The position numbers were made by a program, and so were the translations under genes. From contig NC_003197.2 in assembly GCF_000006945.2 (NCBI RefSeq), positions 3,534,001 through 3,598,000 on the forward strand: a stretch of 64,000 nt of DNA, in the 5' to 3' direction. The DNA is from Salmonella enterica subsp. enterica serovar Typhimurium str. LT2. Lineage in GTDB: Bacteria; Pseudomonadota; Gammaproteobacteria; Enterobacterales; Enterobacteriaceae. This document shows positions 9,523-18,283 of the stretch, one piece after another (the stretch's first letter is position 1; every line of letters begins with the position of its first letter). A model generated the notes under the pieces. It was given only the letters and a program-made list of their open reading frames with translations, did no database searches and was not told where the DNA came from.

Positions 9523-10566
9523 CTACTCTTCGCTGAACAGGTCGCCGCCGTGCATATCGATCATTTCCAGCGCCTTGCCGCCGCCGCGCGCCACACAGGT
9601 CAGCGGATCTTCAGCAACCACGACAGGAATGCCCGTCTCTTCCATTAACAGACGGTCAAGGTTACGCAGCAGCGCGCCGCCGCCGGTGAGCACCATACCG
9701 CGCTCGGAGATGTCTGACGCCAGCTCCGGCGGACACTGTTCCAGCGCCACCATTACCGCGCTGACGATACCGGTCAACGGTTCCTGCAACGCTTCCAGAA
9801 TCTCGTTTGAGTTCAGGGTAAAGCCGCGTGGAACGCCTTCCGCCAGGTTACGGCCACGCACTTCGATCTCGCGGACTTCGTCGCCCGGATAAGCGGAACC
9901 GATTTCGTGTTTAATACGTTCTGCGGTGGCTTCACCAATCAGAGAACCGTAGTTACGACGAACGTAATTAATGATGGCTTCGTCGAAACGGTCACCACCA
10001 ATACGGACAGAAGAAGAGTAAACCACGCCGTTCAGGGAGATCACGGCAACTTCAGTGGTACCACCACCGATATCCACAACCATTGAACCGGTTGCTTCAG
10101 AAACTGGCAGACCTGCGCCGATCGCGGCCGCCATCGGCTCTTCGATCAAAAAGACTTCACGGGCGCCTGCGCCCTGAGCGGATTCACGAATTGCGCGGCG
10201 TTCTACCTGCGTCGCGCCGACCGGCACGCATACCAGTACGCGCGGGCTTGGGCGCATAAAGCTGTTGCTGTGCACTTGTTTAATAAAGTGCTGGAGCATT
10301 TTTTCGGTCACAAAGAAGTCAGCGATAACGCCGTCTTTCATCGGACGGATCGCAGCGATATTGCCCGGCGTACGGCCCAGCATCTGCTTCGCATCATGAC
10401 CGACTGCAGCCACGCTTTTCGGCGAACCGGCACGATCCTGACGAATGGCCACAACGGAAGGCTCATTCAATACGATGCCTTGTCCTTTTACATAAATGAG
10501 GGTATTCGCGGTACCCAGGTCAATGGACAGGTCATTGGAAAACATGCCACGAAATTTTTTCAACAT
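9523..10566 (-). CDS. mreB: Actin-like cytoskeletal protein MreB
   Basis: 347 residues from the ATG at 10566, giving [13 protein letters not shown] as in E. coli. An in-frame GTG 25 codons upstream is not supported by homology. The actin/Hsp70 ATPase signatures are present: phosphate 1 [11 protein letters not shown], phosphate 2 [13 protein letters not shown] and the adenosine motif [14 protein letters not shown]. MreB forms membrane-bound antiparallel filaments that direct cell-wall insertion. It is the first gene of the mre operon. Confidence 0.98.
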
Positions 10567-10873
10567 ACTAAGGGATAATCCTGAAAGCTGGGGCGGAAAA
10601 CAAAATCCGCTTACTTTACCAACCACACGCAGCAGCGACAAGGCGCAAAAATCATCTGCTACGGTGAAAATTAGTGCAGTTCGTTTCCTTTGTTACAAAT
10701 CTCGGCCTGAGTCCCTCAGGGCTGAAAAAATCAGCAGCAATCCTCGCCTTCGTTTGCAACCTGTCAAAGGTCATTCACCTGCATATTTGCTGCAACAATC
10801 TGGCGAGCAGACAAGCACACCCCCATGAGGCGCAGCGCGCGTTATTCTACGTGAAAACAAATTAAACGGCAGG
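10567..10873 (-). promoter_or_regulatory. mreB upstream region with a candidate promoter
   Basis: This 307-base gap between csrD and mreB contains no gene. On the minus strand a sigma70-like promoter can be read right after the csrD stop: CTGCCG (10867-10872), a 17-base spacer and TAGAAT (10844-10849). That would give a leader of about 270 bases before mreB. Several promoters are known upstream of E. coli mreB, so this is probably not the only one. No clear terminator separates csrD from mreB, so read-through is likely. Confidence 0.4.
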
Positions 10874-12814
10874 TTAAACCGAGTATCTTTGCGAATATTT
10901 TTTCACGTTTGTGTCAAGTAGTTGGGAGGAGGCAAAAAAATCACCCTGCCCGCCAGCCACGCCGCGTTTTGTCAGCGTCTGCCACTCGCCGCGCGAACGG
11001 ACGCCTGTCGCGTAAACCTGCGTAGGCGTGCCCGCGCAGGCCTCTACCAGACTTTGAACCAGAAGCTGGTTTTCCGTTCGCTTCTCAATGTTTCTGACCA
11101 GACTCGGATGCAGCTTGAGTAATTCCACATTGAGCGCTTTAATCCAGCTCGTGCTAACCAGCGTCAAACCCGCCTGTGTCACCGCCACCCGAACGCCAAG
11201 CGCATTGACTAAGCGAAGGATGGGTTGTAACCGACTGATGTGTTGACAAACATCTGCCTCCGCAAGTTCAATAATTATGCGATTTCGCTGTGATTTTTCA
11301 CACTGCATTAACGTATCGCGCAACCAGCGCTGAAAACGCGGACGAATCAGCGACTCAACCGTCAACTGCATTGCCAGATTTTCATCCGGCCAGTAGCCCA
11401 GCAACGTAATCAGGCGGCTAATTTGTAATCTGTCATACTCTTCCGATAAACCAAATTGCAGCACCATCGGCATATACTCCGCCGAGCTCACCTCTTCTTT
11501 ACCGTCATAGATGCGACACATCAATTCCCGATGATGTACGCGACCTTCTCGCGTGACCGCTGGTTTTTGATAAAGTCGCGGTCCACCCCGGTTCAGCATC
11601 TGCTCAATCAATGTGCGCCAGCGCACATTGCCGCGCCCTTTTTCCGGCAGAGTGTCGTCGTAGATAGCCCAGCTATTTCCCCCCTGCAGGGCGGCATTCC
11701 GCGCCGCGGCTTCAGCATGTTCCATCACCTGCTCGGTGGACTGTCCGCTGCGCCAGGCGCAAATGCCGATATGTACCATATCGTCACGATCGAGCATTTT
11801 GTTAGCCGGTAGCGCATCGACAGCTTTTAAAAGTTGTCCGGCAATACTTTCCGCTTCTTTCAGCGTTCGATGCGGTAGCAGCACGGCAAAGTCGCTGCGG
11901 TGATAACGCGCCAGCAGCGAGCCAGGGTAACGCATAATAAATGTCGATAGCAGATTGATAAGCATAAACATCTGCTCTTCCGCCTGATTGCCTCCCAGGC
12001 TGTCGCGCAGAAGATTGAAGTCTGGCAAGCGGATCATCATCACCACGCCATGCACTCCCACTTTTTCCTGATCTTCCAGCAGCGTCGCCAGTTGGTTATC
12101 AAAGAACAGACGGTTACCGAGTCCGGTTTTGGTGTCCTGCGCGGCGTAGGAGCGAATGAGGGTGTCCAGGCGGCTACGCTGTTCGTGAGCAAACTGAATT
12201 TCGGAAAGCAATACATCAAGCGCGCTACTGGTGCGCGCTGGCCATTCGTAAACAGAACCGCGGACATTCGCCCCGCGTTCGCCGTTCAGAATACGCGTTG
12301 AGCGAATTTCCAGAAGCTCTTGCCCGGAAAGCTGCCGCTGCAGCCAGCGCACCGATAAAAACAAAATCAGAACGATAAAACCGATCGCCAGCGTTAGCGG
12401 CGCCGTGGTGATCAGTGAGTGAAAATAGTTACCCATCGGGTCCTGATAAGCCAGACGTAGCGACATTCCTGGATGTTTTATCAGCGGTACGACCAGCTCG
12501 CGATACATGTCGCTGGTGCCGGCTGGCCGATAACCTCTGGCACGAGAATGGCTGTAGACGCTGCGCTCCCCCTGCAACAGATCGACACGCACAATATCGG
12601 AAGCGATCATGAGTTCGTCGATTTGCGGCGTCAGCGAGACAATATCATGGGTCACCAGGTGCGTATCAATGGCTGTCGCCGTCGCCTGCACACGGCTGAC
12701 ATACTTATACTGTACGGCGTTATAAAAGCTTAGCGAGCAACCTATCAGAGTCACGAAGATCGTTAACCCCGTGAGCAGCGTGATAAAAGCTGAGAATTTC
12801 GTCGTTAATCGCAT
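10874..12814 (-). CDS. csrD: CsrD, degenerate GGDEF-EAL regulator of CsrB/CsrC decay
   Basis: 646 residues, the same as E. coli CsrD (YhdA). Two membrane segments (about 10-30 and 135-155) flank a periplasmic region, followed by a HAMP-like segment, a GGDEF domain and an EAL domain. Both are degenerate: HRSDF replaces GGDEF near residue 303 and ELM replaces EAL near residue 430, so it should neither make nor cleave c-di-GMP. CsrD targets CsrB and CsrC sRNAs for RNase E decay, thereby raising free CsrA. It stands upstream of mreB in the same direction. Confidence 0.97.
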   Translation of the reverse strand: MRLTTKFSAFITLLTGLTIFVTLIGCSLSFYNAVQYKYVSRVQATATAIDTHLVTHDIVSLTPQIDELMIASDIVRVDLLQGERSVYSHSRARGYRPAGTSDMYRELVVPLIKHPGMSLRLAYQDPMGNYFHSLITTAPLTLAIGFIVLILFLSVRWLQRQLSGQELLEIRSTRILNGERGANVRGSVYEWPARTSSALDVLLSEIQFAHEQRSRLDTLIRSYAAQDTKTGLGNRLFFDNQLATLLEDQEKVGVHGVVMMIRLPDFNLLRDSLGGNQAEEQMFMLINLLSTFIMRYPGSLLARYHRSDFAVLLPHRTLKEAESIAGQLLKAVDALPANKMLDRDDMVHIGICAWRSGQSTEQVMEHAEAAARNAALQGGNSWAIYDDTLPEKGRGNVRWRTLIEQMLNRGGPRLYQKPAVTREGRVHHRELMCRIYDGKEEVSSAEYMPMVLQFGLSEEYDRLQISRLITLLGYWPDENLAMQLTVESLIRPRFQRWLRDTLMQCEKSQRNRIIIELAEADVCQHISRLQPILRLVNALGVRVAVTQAGLTLVSTSWIKALNVELLKLHPSLVRNIEKRTENQLLVQSLVEACAGTPTQVYATGVRSRGEWQTLTKRGVAGGQGDFFASSQLLDTNVKKYSQRYSV

Positions 12815-13017
12815 CCTTGAGTTAACTCCGACGGTTATAAACAGTATGAAAAAGCGAATCTGAAGGCGGAATTCGCCACGGCGCGCAATGAAGCAGGCAT
12901 ACTACCAAAATGGATCTATCTGGCAATTTATTGCGTTGCATCGGCATCACGTTTTAATTAGCGAGTATAGTCTTCGTAGCTATTTTTCCAATCTACCATG
13001 TAAAGTGAGGACAGGTT

Positions 13018-13992
13018 ATGCAGGCGTTGATCTTAGAACAGCAGGACGGTAAAACCCTCGCATCCGTGCAACATCTCGAAGAGAGTCAACTGCCGGCAGG
13101 TGATGTGACGGTGGATGTCCACTGGTCCAGCCTGAATTATAAAGATGCTCTGGCTATCACCGGAAAAGGGAAAATTATCCGTCATTTTCCGATGATTCCT
13201 GGTATTGATTTCGCCGGCACCGTTCACGCAAGCGAAGATCCTCGCTTTCATGCAGGCCAGGAAGTACTACTGACTGGCTGGGGCGTGGGCGAAAACCACT
13301 GGGGCGGCCTGGCCGAACGCGCACGCGTTAAAGGCGACTGGCTGGTCGCGCTGCCTGCGGGACTGAGCAGCCGTAACGCCATGATCATCGGCACCGCCGG
13401 TTTTACCGCCATGCTGTGCGTCATGGCGCTTGAAGATGCAGGTATTCGCCCGCAAGACGGTGAGGTTGTCGTCACCGGTGCCAGCGGCGGCGTGGGCAGC
13501 ACTGCCGTTGCATTACTGCATAAGCTGGGCTATCAGGTTGCAGCAGTATCAGGACGTGAAAGCACCCACGGCTATCTTAAGAGCCTGGGAGCTAACCGTA
13601 TTCTCAGCCGCGATGAGTTTGCTGAATCTCGCCCGTTGGAAAAACAGCTATGGGCCGGTGCAATTGATACCGTTGGCGATAAAGTGCTGGCGAAAGTGCT
13701 GGCACAGATGAACTATGGCGGTTGCGTGGCCGCCTGCGGCCTGGCGGGCGGCTTCGCGCTGCCGACCACCGTTATGCCATTCATTCTGCGTAATGTGCGT
13801 TTGCAAGGGGTAGACTCGGTGATGACCCCACCGGCACGTCGCGCAGAAGCCTGGGCGCGTTTGGTTAAGGATCTGCCGGAATCGTTCTATGCTCAGGCCG
13901 CCACAGAGATTACGCTGGCGGATGCGCCGAAGTTCGCCGATGCCATCATCAATAATCAGGTTCAGGGCCGTACGCTGGTGAAGATAAAATAA
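13018..13992 (+). CDS. acuI: Acrylyl-CoA reductase AcuI (YhdH)
   Basis: 324 residues. A medium-chain zinc-independent quinone-oxidoreductase-like fold with the NADPH-binding signature VTGASGGVGSTAVALL near residue 150. AcuI reduces acryloyl-CoA to propionyl-CoA with NADPH, removing a toxic intermediate. The ATG at 13018 follows AGGACAGG at good spacing. It diverges from csrD across a 203-base gap that contains nothing else I can name. Confidence 0.95.
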   Translation: MQALILEQQDGKTLASVQHLEESQLPAGDVTVDVHWSSLNYKDALAITGKGKIIRHFPMIPGIDFAGTVHASEDPRFHAGQEVLLTGWGVGENHWGGLAERARVKGDWLVALPAGLSSRNAMIIGTAGFTAMLCVMALEDAGIRPQDGEVVVTGASGGVGSTAVALLHKLGYQVAAVSGRESTHGYLKSLGANRILSRDEFAESRPLEKQLWAGAIDTVGDKVLAKVLAQMNYGGCVAACGLAGGFALPTTVMPFILRNVRLQGVDSVMTPPARRAEAWARLVKDLPESFYAQAATEITLADAPKFADAIINNQVQGRTLVKIK

Positions 13993-14104
13993 CGTCACGT
14001 ATAAAAAAATTTACACTTAATTAACTATTTATTTTTACACATTGACACACTCCCTGTCATATTCACTACACGCCATGTTGTGGTGGGTAGACCGGGAGTC
14101 TGTG

Positions 14105-15109
14105 ATGAAAAAGATACGTCCATTAACAGAAGCCGATGTGACTGCGGAATCGGCTTTTTTTATGCAGCGCCGACAGGTGCTAAAAGCATTAGGCATCAGC
14201 GCGGCCGCCTTATCCTTACCCTCAACGGCGCAGGCCGATCTCTTCAGTTGGTTTAAAGGCAACGATCGTCCGAAAGCGCCTGCCGGTAAACCGCTTGAGT
14301 TTAGTCAGCCTGCCGCCTGGCGAAGCGATTTAGCGTTAACGCCGGAAGATAAGGTGACGGGCTACAACAATTTCTATGAGTTTGGCCTTGATAAAGCCGA
14401 CCCGGCGGCCAATGCCGGAAGTCTGAAAACCGAACCGTGGACGTTGAAAATCAGCGGGGAAGTCGCGAAGCCATTTACGCTGGATTACGACGATTTAACA
14501 CATCGTTTCCCATTAGAAGAGCGTATCTATCGAATGCGCTGCGTCGAAGCGTGGTCCATGGTCGTGCCGTGGATTGGTTTCCCTTTATATAAGCTACTCG
14601 CGCAGGCACAGCCCACCAGCCACGCTAAATATGTGGCATTCGAAACGCTATACGCGCCGGATGATATGCCAGGACAGAAAGATCGCTTTATTGGCGGCGG
14701 ACTGAAATACCCTTATGTCGAAGGGCTACGTCTGGACGAAGCCATGCATCCGCTGACTCTGATGACCGTTGGCGTCTATGGTAAGGCGTTACCCCCGCAA
14801 AACGGCGCGCCTATTCGACTCATCGTTCCATGGAAGTATGGTTTTAAAGGTATTAAATCTATTGTCAGCATTAAACTCACCCGCGAACGTCCGCCAACCA
14901 CCTGGAATTTGTCGGCTCCCAACGAATATGGTTTTTATGCCAATGTGAACCCGCATGTGGATCATCCACGCTGGTCTCAGGCTACCGAACGCTTTATTGG
15001 TTCAGGCGGTATCCTTGATGTGCAAAGGCAGCCGACGCTGCTGTTTAACGGCTACGCCAATGAAGTCGCTTCGCTGTATCGCGGTCTCAATTTGCGGGAG
15101 AATTTTTAA
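14105..15109 (+). CDS. msrP: Methionine sulfoxide reductase catalytic subunit MsrP (YedY)
   Basis: 334 residues from the ATG at 14105 (GGGAG upstream), matching E. coli MsrP. An in-frame ATG 21 codons upstream lacks support. A twin-arginine signal is clear ([11 protein letters not shown]...), sending the folded molybdoenzyme to the periplasm. The molybdenum-ligand Cys lies in [12 protein letters not shown]. MsrP repairs oxidised methionine in envelope proteins using electrons from MsrQ, the adjacent gene. In E. coli K-12 this pair sits elsewhere, next to hprSR/hiuH, so its place here between acuI and accB is a lineage difference. Confidence 0.96.
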
Positions 15110-15709
15110 GTGCGTCTGACAGCAAAACAGATAACCTGGCTAAAAGTTTGTCTGCATCTTGCCGGTTTTTTGCCGCTTCTGTGGCTCTTTTGGGCGATAA
15201 ATCACGGTGGACTCAGCGCAGACCCGGTAAAGGATATCCAACACTTTACCGGCAGAACCGCGCTCAAATTTTTGCTCGCCACCTTGCTGGTTTCACCGCT
15301 GGCGCGCTACGCTAAACAGCCATTATTGATACGCACACGCCGCCTGTTAGGATTATGGTGTTTCGTTTGGGCTACGCTGCATTTAACCAGCTATGCCTTA
15401 CTGGAACTGGGGATACATAACCTGGCGCTGTTAGGAAGCGAGTTGATTTCACGCCCTTATTTGACGCTTGGGATCATTAGCTGGCTGGTGTTATTGGCGC
15501 TGACGTTGACCTCAACGCAATTTGCGCAGCGTAAATTGGGCAAACGCTGGCAAACACTGCATAACGTCGTCTATCTTGTCGCGATCCTGGCTCCCATACA
15601 TTACCTGTGGTCGGTAAAGATTTTATCACCGCAACCGGTCATCTACGCGGCATTAGCGTTAGCCCTTTTAGCGTTGCGTTACCGGAAGTTTCGCCAGTGG
15701 TGGCGCTAG
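15110..15709 (+). CDS. msrQ: MsrQ (YedZ), haem-binding membrane electron donor to MsrP
   Basis: 199 residues beginning at a GTG that directly follows the msrP stop, so the two are translationally coupled. Five to six membrane helices of the ferric-reductase-like (FRD) type are visible, with haem-ligand histidines in helices such as FVWATLHLTSY and LHNVVYLVAILAPIHY. MsrQ carries electrons from the quinone pool or flavin reductases across the inner membrane to MsrP. Confidence 0.95.
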   Translation: MRLTAKQITWLKVCLHLAGFLPLLWLFWAINHGGLSADPVKDIQHFTGRTALKFLLATLLVSPLARYAKQPLLIRTRRLLGLWCFVWATLHLTSYALLELGIHNLALLGSELISRPYLTLGIISWLVLLALTLTSTQFAQRKLGKRWQTLHNVVYLVAILAPIHYLWSVKILSPQPVIYAALALALLALRYRKFRQWWR

Positions 15710-16101
15710 TTTGGTGAACTGTGCGGTCGATTGCAAAACGCAAAACAGGTAATGTCCTTTTTATGTTTCGGGTTGATTATCTTCCCTGATAAGACCAGTA
15801 TTTAGCTGCCAATTGCGACGAAATAGTTATAATGTGCGACTTTACATTGCCCAACGGCGATTTTCGTTCGCAGAAAGGGTGACAATCGAGCAATGAAGGT
15901 ATATTTTGTTTTTTGCCCGAAAATGGCAGAAGATAGCCACACAATGACTGGCAAATCATGAATTTCACCTTCGGGTGCTACGGCATAACAGGCAAATCAA
16001 AGATGCGCGGTATTTTACCCGCGGCAGTCATTCACATGCTTTACAGACGGCGCTAAAACGCCTGTCACAATCACACTAAACAAAGAGTACGGAACCCACT
16101 C
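15710..16101 (+). promoter_or_regulatory. accBC promoter and long leader
   Basis: A 392-base gap without a gene. A promoter fits CTGCCA (15806-15811), a 16-base spacer and a perfect TATAAT (15828-15833), predicting a start near 15840 and a leader of about 260 bases before accB. A long accBC leader and growth-rate control with AccB-dependent autoregulation are known for E. coli. Several hairpin-forming stretches occur (for example CACCTTCGGGTG at 15967-15978). Some other enteric bacteria have aroQ upstream of accB; no trace of it is seen here. Confidence 0.6.
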
Positions 16102-16572
16102 ATGGATATTCGTAAGATTAAAAAACTGATCGAGCTGGTTGAAGAATCAGGTATCTCCGAACTGGAAATTTCTGAAGGCGAAGAATCTGTTCGCATCAGC
16201 CGCACAACGGCAAACGCCGGTTTTCCGGTGATGCAGCAGGCTTATGCGGCGCCGATGATGCAGCAACCCGCTCTGTCTAACGCTGTCGCGCCAGCGGCTA
16301 CTCCAGCAATGGAAGCGCCTGCCGCAGCGGAAATCAGTGGTCACATCGTACGCTCCCCAATGGTTGGTACTTTCTACCGCACCCCAAGCCCGGACGCGAA
16401 AGCGTTCATCGAAGTGGGCCAGAAAGTGAACGTGGGCGATACCCTGTGCATCGTTGAAGCCATGAAAATGATGAACCAGATCGAAGCTGACAAAGCAGGT
16501 ACTGTGAAAGCGATTCTGGTCGAAAGTGGTCAACCGGTAGAATTTGACGAGCCACTGGTCGTCATCGAGTAA
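16102..16572 (+). CDS. accB: Biotin carboxyl carrier protein of acetyl-CoA carboxylase
   Basis: 156 residues. An N-terminal alpha-helical part is followed by an Ala/Pro-rich linker (about 45-80) and the biotinyl domain, with the biotinylated lysine in EAMKMMNQIE near residue 122. The 'thumb' stretch SPMVGTFYRTPSPDAK typical of enterobacterial AccB is present. It carries the carboxyl group from AccC to AccAD for malonyl-CoA synthesis. It is co-transcribed with accC, 10 bases downstream. Confidence 0.98.
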   Translation: MDIRKIKKLIELVEESGISELEISEGEESVRISRTTANAGFPVMQQAYAAPMMQQPALSNAVAPAATPAMEAPAAAEISGHIVRSPMVGTFYRTPSPDAKAFIEVGQKVNVGDTLCIVEAMKMMNQIEADKAGTVKAILVESGQPVEFDEPLVVIE

Positions 16573-16582
16573 CGAGGCGAAC

Positions 16583-17932
16583 ATGTTGGATAAAATTGTC
16601 ATCGCCAACCGCGGCGAGATCGCACTACGTATTCTTCGAGCCTGTAAAGAACTCGGCATCAAGACCGTCGCTGTGCACTCAAGCGCGGATCGCGATTTAA
16701 AACACGTATTGCTGGCGGATGAGACGGTCTGTATTGGTCCGGCACCGTCCGTAAAAAGTTATCTGAACATCCCGGCTATCATTAGCGCCGCTGAAATCAC
16801 CGGCGCGGTGGCAATCCACCCGGGTTACGGCTTCCTTTCTGAGAACGCCAATTTTGCCGAGCAGGTTGAACGCTCCGGCTTTATCTTTATCGGCCCGAAA
16901 GCGGACACCATCCGCCTGATGGGCGATAAAGTGTCCGCGATTACCGCGATGAAAAAAGCGGGCGTGCCGACCGTACCAGGATCTGACGGCCCGCTGGGCG
17001 ACGATATGAATGCGAACCGCGCTCATGCCAAACGTATTGGCTATCCGGTGATCATCAAAGCGTCCGGCGGCGGCGGCGGCCGCGGTATGCGCGTAGTTCG
17101 TAGCGATGCTGAACTGGCGCAGTCCATCTCCATGACCAAAGCGGAAGCGAAAGCAGCTTTCAGCAACGACATGGTATACATGGAAAAATACCTGGAAAAT
17201 CCACGCCACATCGAAATTCAGGTGCTGGCGGACGGCCAGGGCAACGCTATCTATCTGGCGGAACGCGACTGTTCCATGCAGCGTCGCCACCAGAAAGTGG
17301 TTGAAGAAGCCCCGGCGCCAGGCATTACGCCGGAACTGCGTCGCTATATCGGCGAACGCTGCGCGAAAGCGTGCGTAGACATCGGCTATCGCGGCGCAGG
17401 GACGTTCGAATTCCTGTTCGAAAACGGCGAGTTCTATTTCATCGAAATGAACACCCGTATTCAGGTTGAACACCCGGTGACTGAAATGATTACCGGCGTC
17501 GATTTGATCAAAGAGCAGTTGCGCATCGCGGCGGGTCAGCCGCTGTCGATCACACAGGACGAAGTTGTCGTTCGAGGCCATGCGGTAGAATGCCGTATCA
17601 ATGCCGAAGATCCGAACACCTTCCTGCCAAGCCCAGGCAAAATCACGCGCTTCCATGCGCCTGGCGGCTTTGGCGTTCGTTGGGAATCCCATATCTACGC
17701 GGGCTACACGGTGCCGCCGTACTATGATTCCATGATCGGCAAACTCATCTGCTACGGTGAAAACCGCGACGTGGCGATTGCCCGTATGAAAAATGCCCTG
17801 CAGGAACTGATTATCGATGGTATCAAAACCAATATCGATCTGCAGACCCGCATCATGAATGACGAGCACTTCCAGCACGGTGGAACCAACATCCACTATC
17901 TGGAGAAAAAACTCGGTCTTCAGGAAAAGTAA
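16583..17932 (+). CDS. accC: Biotin carboxylase, acetyl-CoA carboxylase subunit
   Basis: 449 residues from the ATG at 16583 (MLDKIVIANRGEIALRI). An in-frame upstream ATG inside accB is discounted. The ATP-grasp domain shows the glycine-rich loop KASGGGGGRGMR, and the active-site residues FIEMNTRIQVEHPVTE are intact. It carboxylates biotin on AccB using ATP and bicarbonate. It is the second gene of the accBC operon and is followed by a strong terminator. Confidence 0.98.
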   Translation: MLDKIVIANRGEIALRILRACKELGIKTVAVHSSADRDLKHVLLADETVCIGPAPSVKSYLNIPAIISAAEITGAVAIHPGYGFLSENANFAEQVERSGFIFIGPKADTIRLMGDKVSAITAMKKAGVPTVPGSDGPLGDDMNANRAHAKRIGYPVIIKASGGGGGRGMRVVRSDAELAQSISMTKAEAKAAFSNDMVYMEKYLENPRHIEIQVLADGQGNAIYLAERDCSMQRRHQKVVEEAPAPGITPELRRYIGERCAKACVDIGYRGAGTFEFLFENGEFYFIEMNTRIQVEHPVTEMITGVDLIKEQLRIAAGQPLSITQDEVVVRGHAVECRINAEDPNTFLPSPGKITRFHAPGGFGVRWESHIYAGYTVPPYYDSMIGKLICYGENRDVAIARMKNALQELIIDGIKTNIDLQTRIMNDEHFQHGGTNIHYLEKKLGLQEK

Positions 17933-17947
17933 TCGCACGTTAATCTC

Positions 17948-17977
17948 AAAAGGCCGGTGAATCCGGCCTTTTTTATT
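17948..17977 (+). terminator. Rho-independent terminator after accC
   Basis: The stem AAAGGCCGG / CCGGCCTTT with a short loop (TGAAT) is followed by a T-run. It lies 15 bases past the accC stop and separates accBC from yhdT-panF-prmA. Confidence 0.9.
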
Positions 17978-18040
17978 TCTGGGGATAGCGATGCCCCATC
18001 ATGTACAATTCCCGCTTTCTTCACCCATAAGGGACAAAAA

Positions 18041-18283
18041 ATGGACGCTCGTTTTGTTCAGGCCCATAAAGAGGCGCGCTGGGCGCTGTGGCTGACCCTT
18101 TGCTATCTGGCGGCATGGTTAGTGGCTGCTTACTTACCTGGAGACTCGCCGGGAATCACCGGTCTGCCGCACTGGTTCGAGATGGCCTGCTTATTGACGC
18201 CGCTGGTCTTTATTTTGCTGTGCTGGGCGATGGTGAAATTCATTTATCGCGATATTTCGCTGGAGGATGACGATGCAGCTTGA
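18041..18283 (+). CDS. yhdT: YhdT, small inner-membrane protein (DUF997)
   Basis: 80 residues from the ATG at 18041 (MDARFVQAHKEARWAL), as in E. coli. An upstream in-frame ATG would add 28 residues that include the leader and is not supported. Two membrane helices are visible (about 15-35 and 48-68). Function is unknown. Its near-universal position before panF, overlapping it by 11 bases, suggests a role with the pantothenate symporter. Confidence 0.92.
   Translation: MDARFVQAHKEARWALWLTLCYLAAWLVAAYLPGDSPGITGLPHWFEMACLLTPLVFILLCWAMVKFIYRDISLEDDDAA

Noticed and set aside
16697..17938. Long open frame (413 codons) antisense to accC
   Set aside because: It mirrors the codon bias of accC in a complementary frame, has no ribosome site, and its protein is rich in His, Phe and Arg as antisense shadows usually are.
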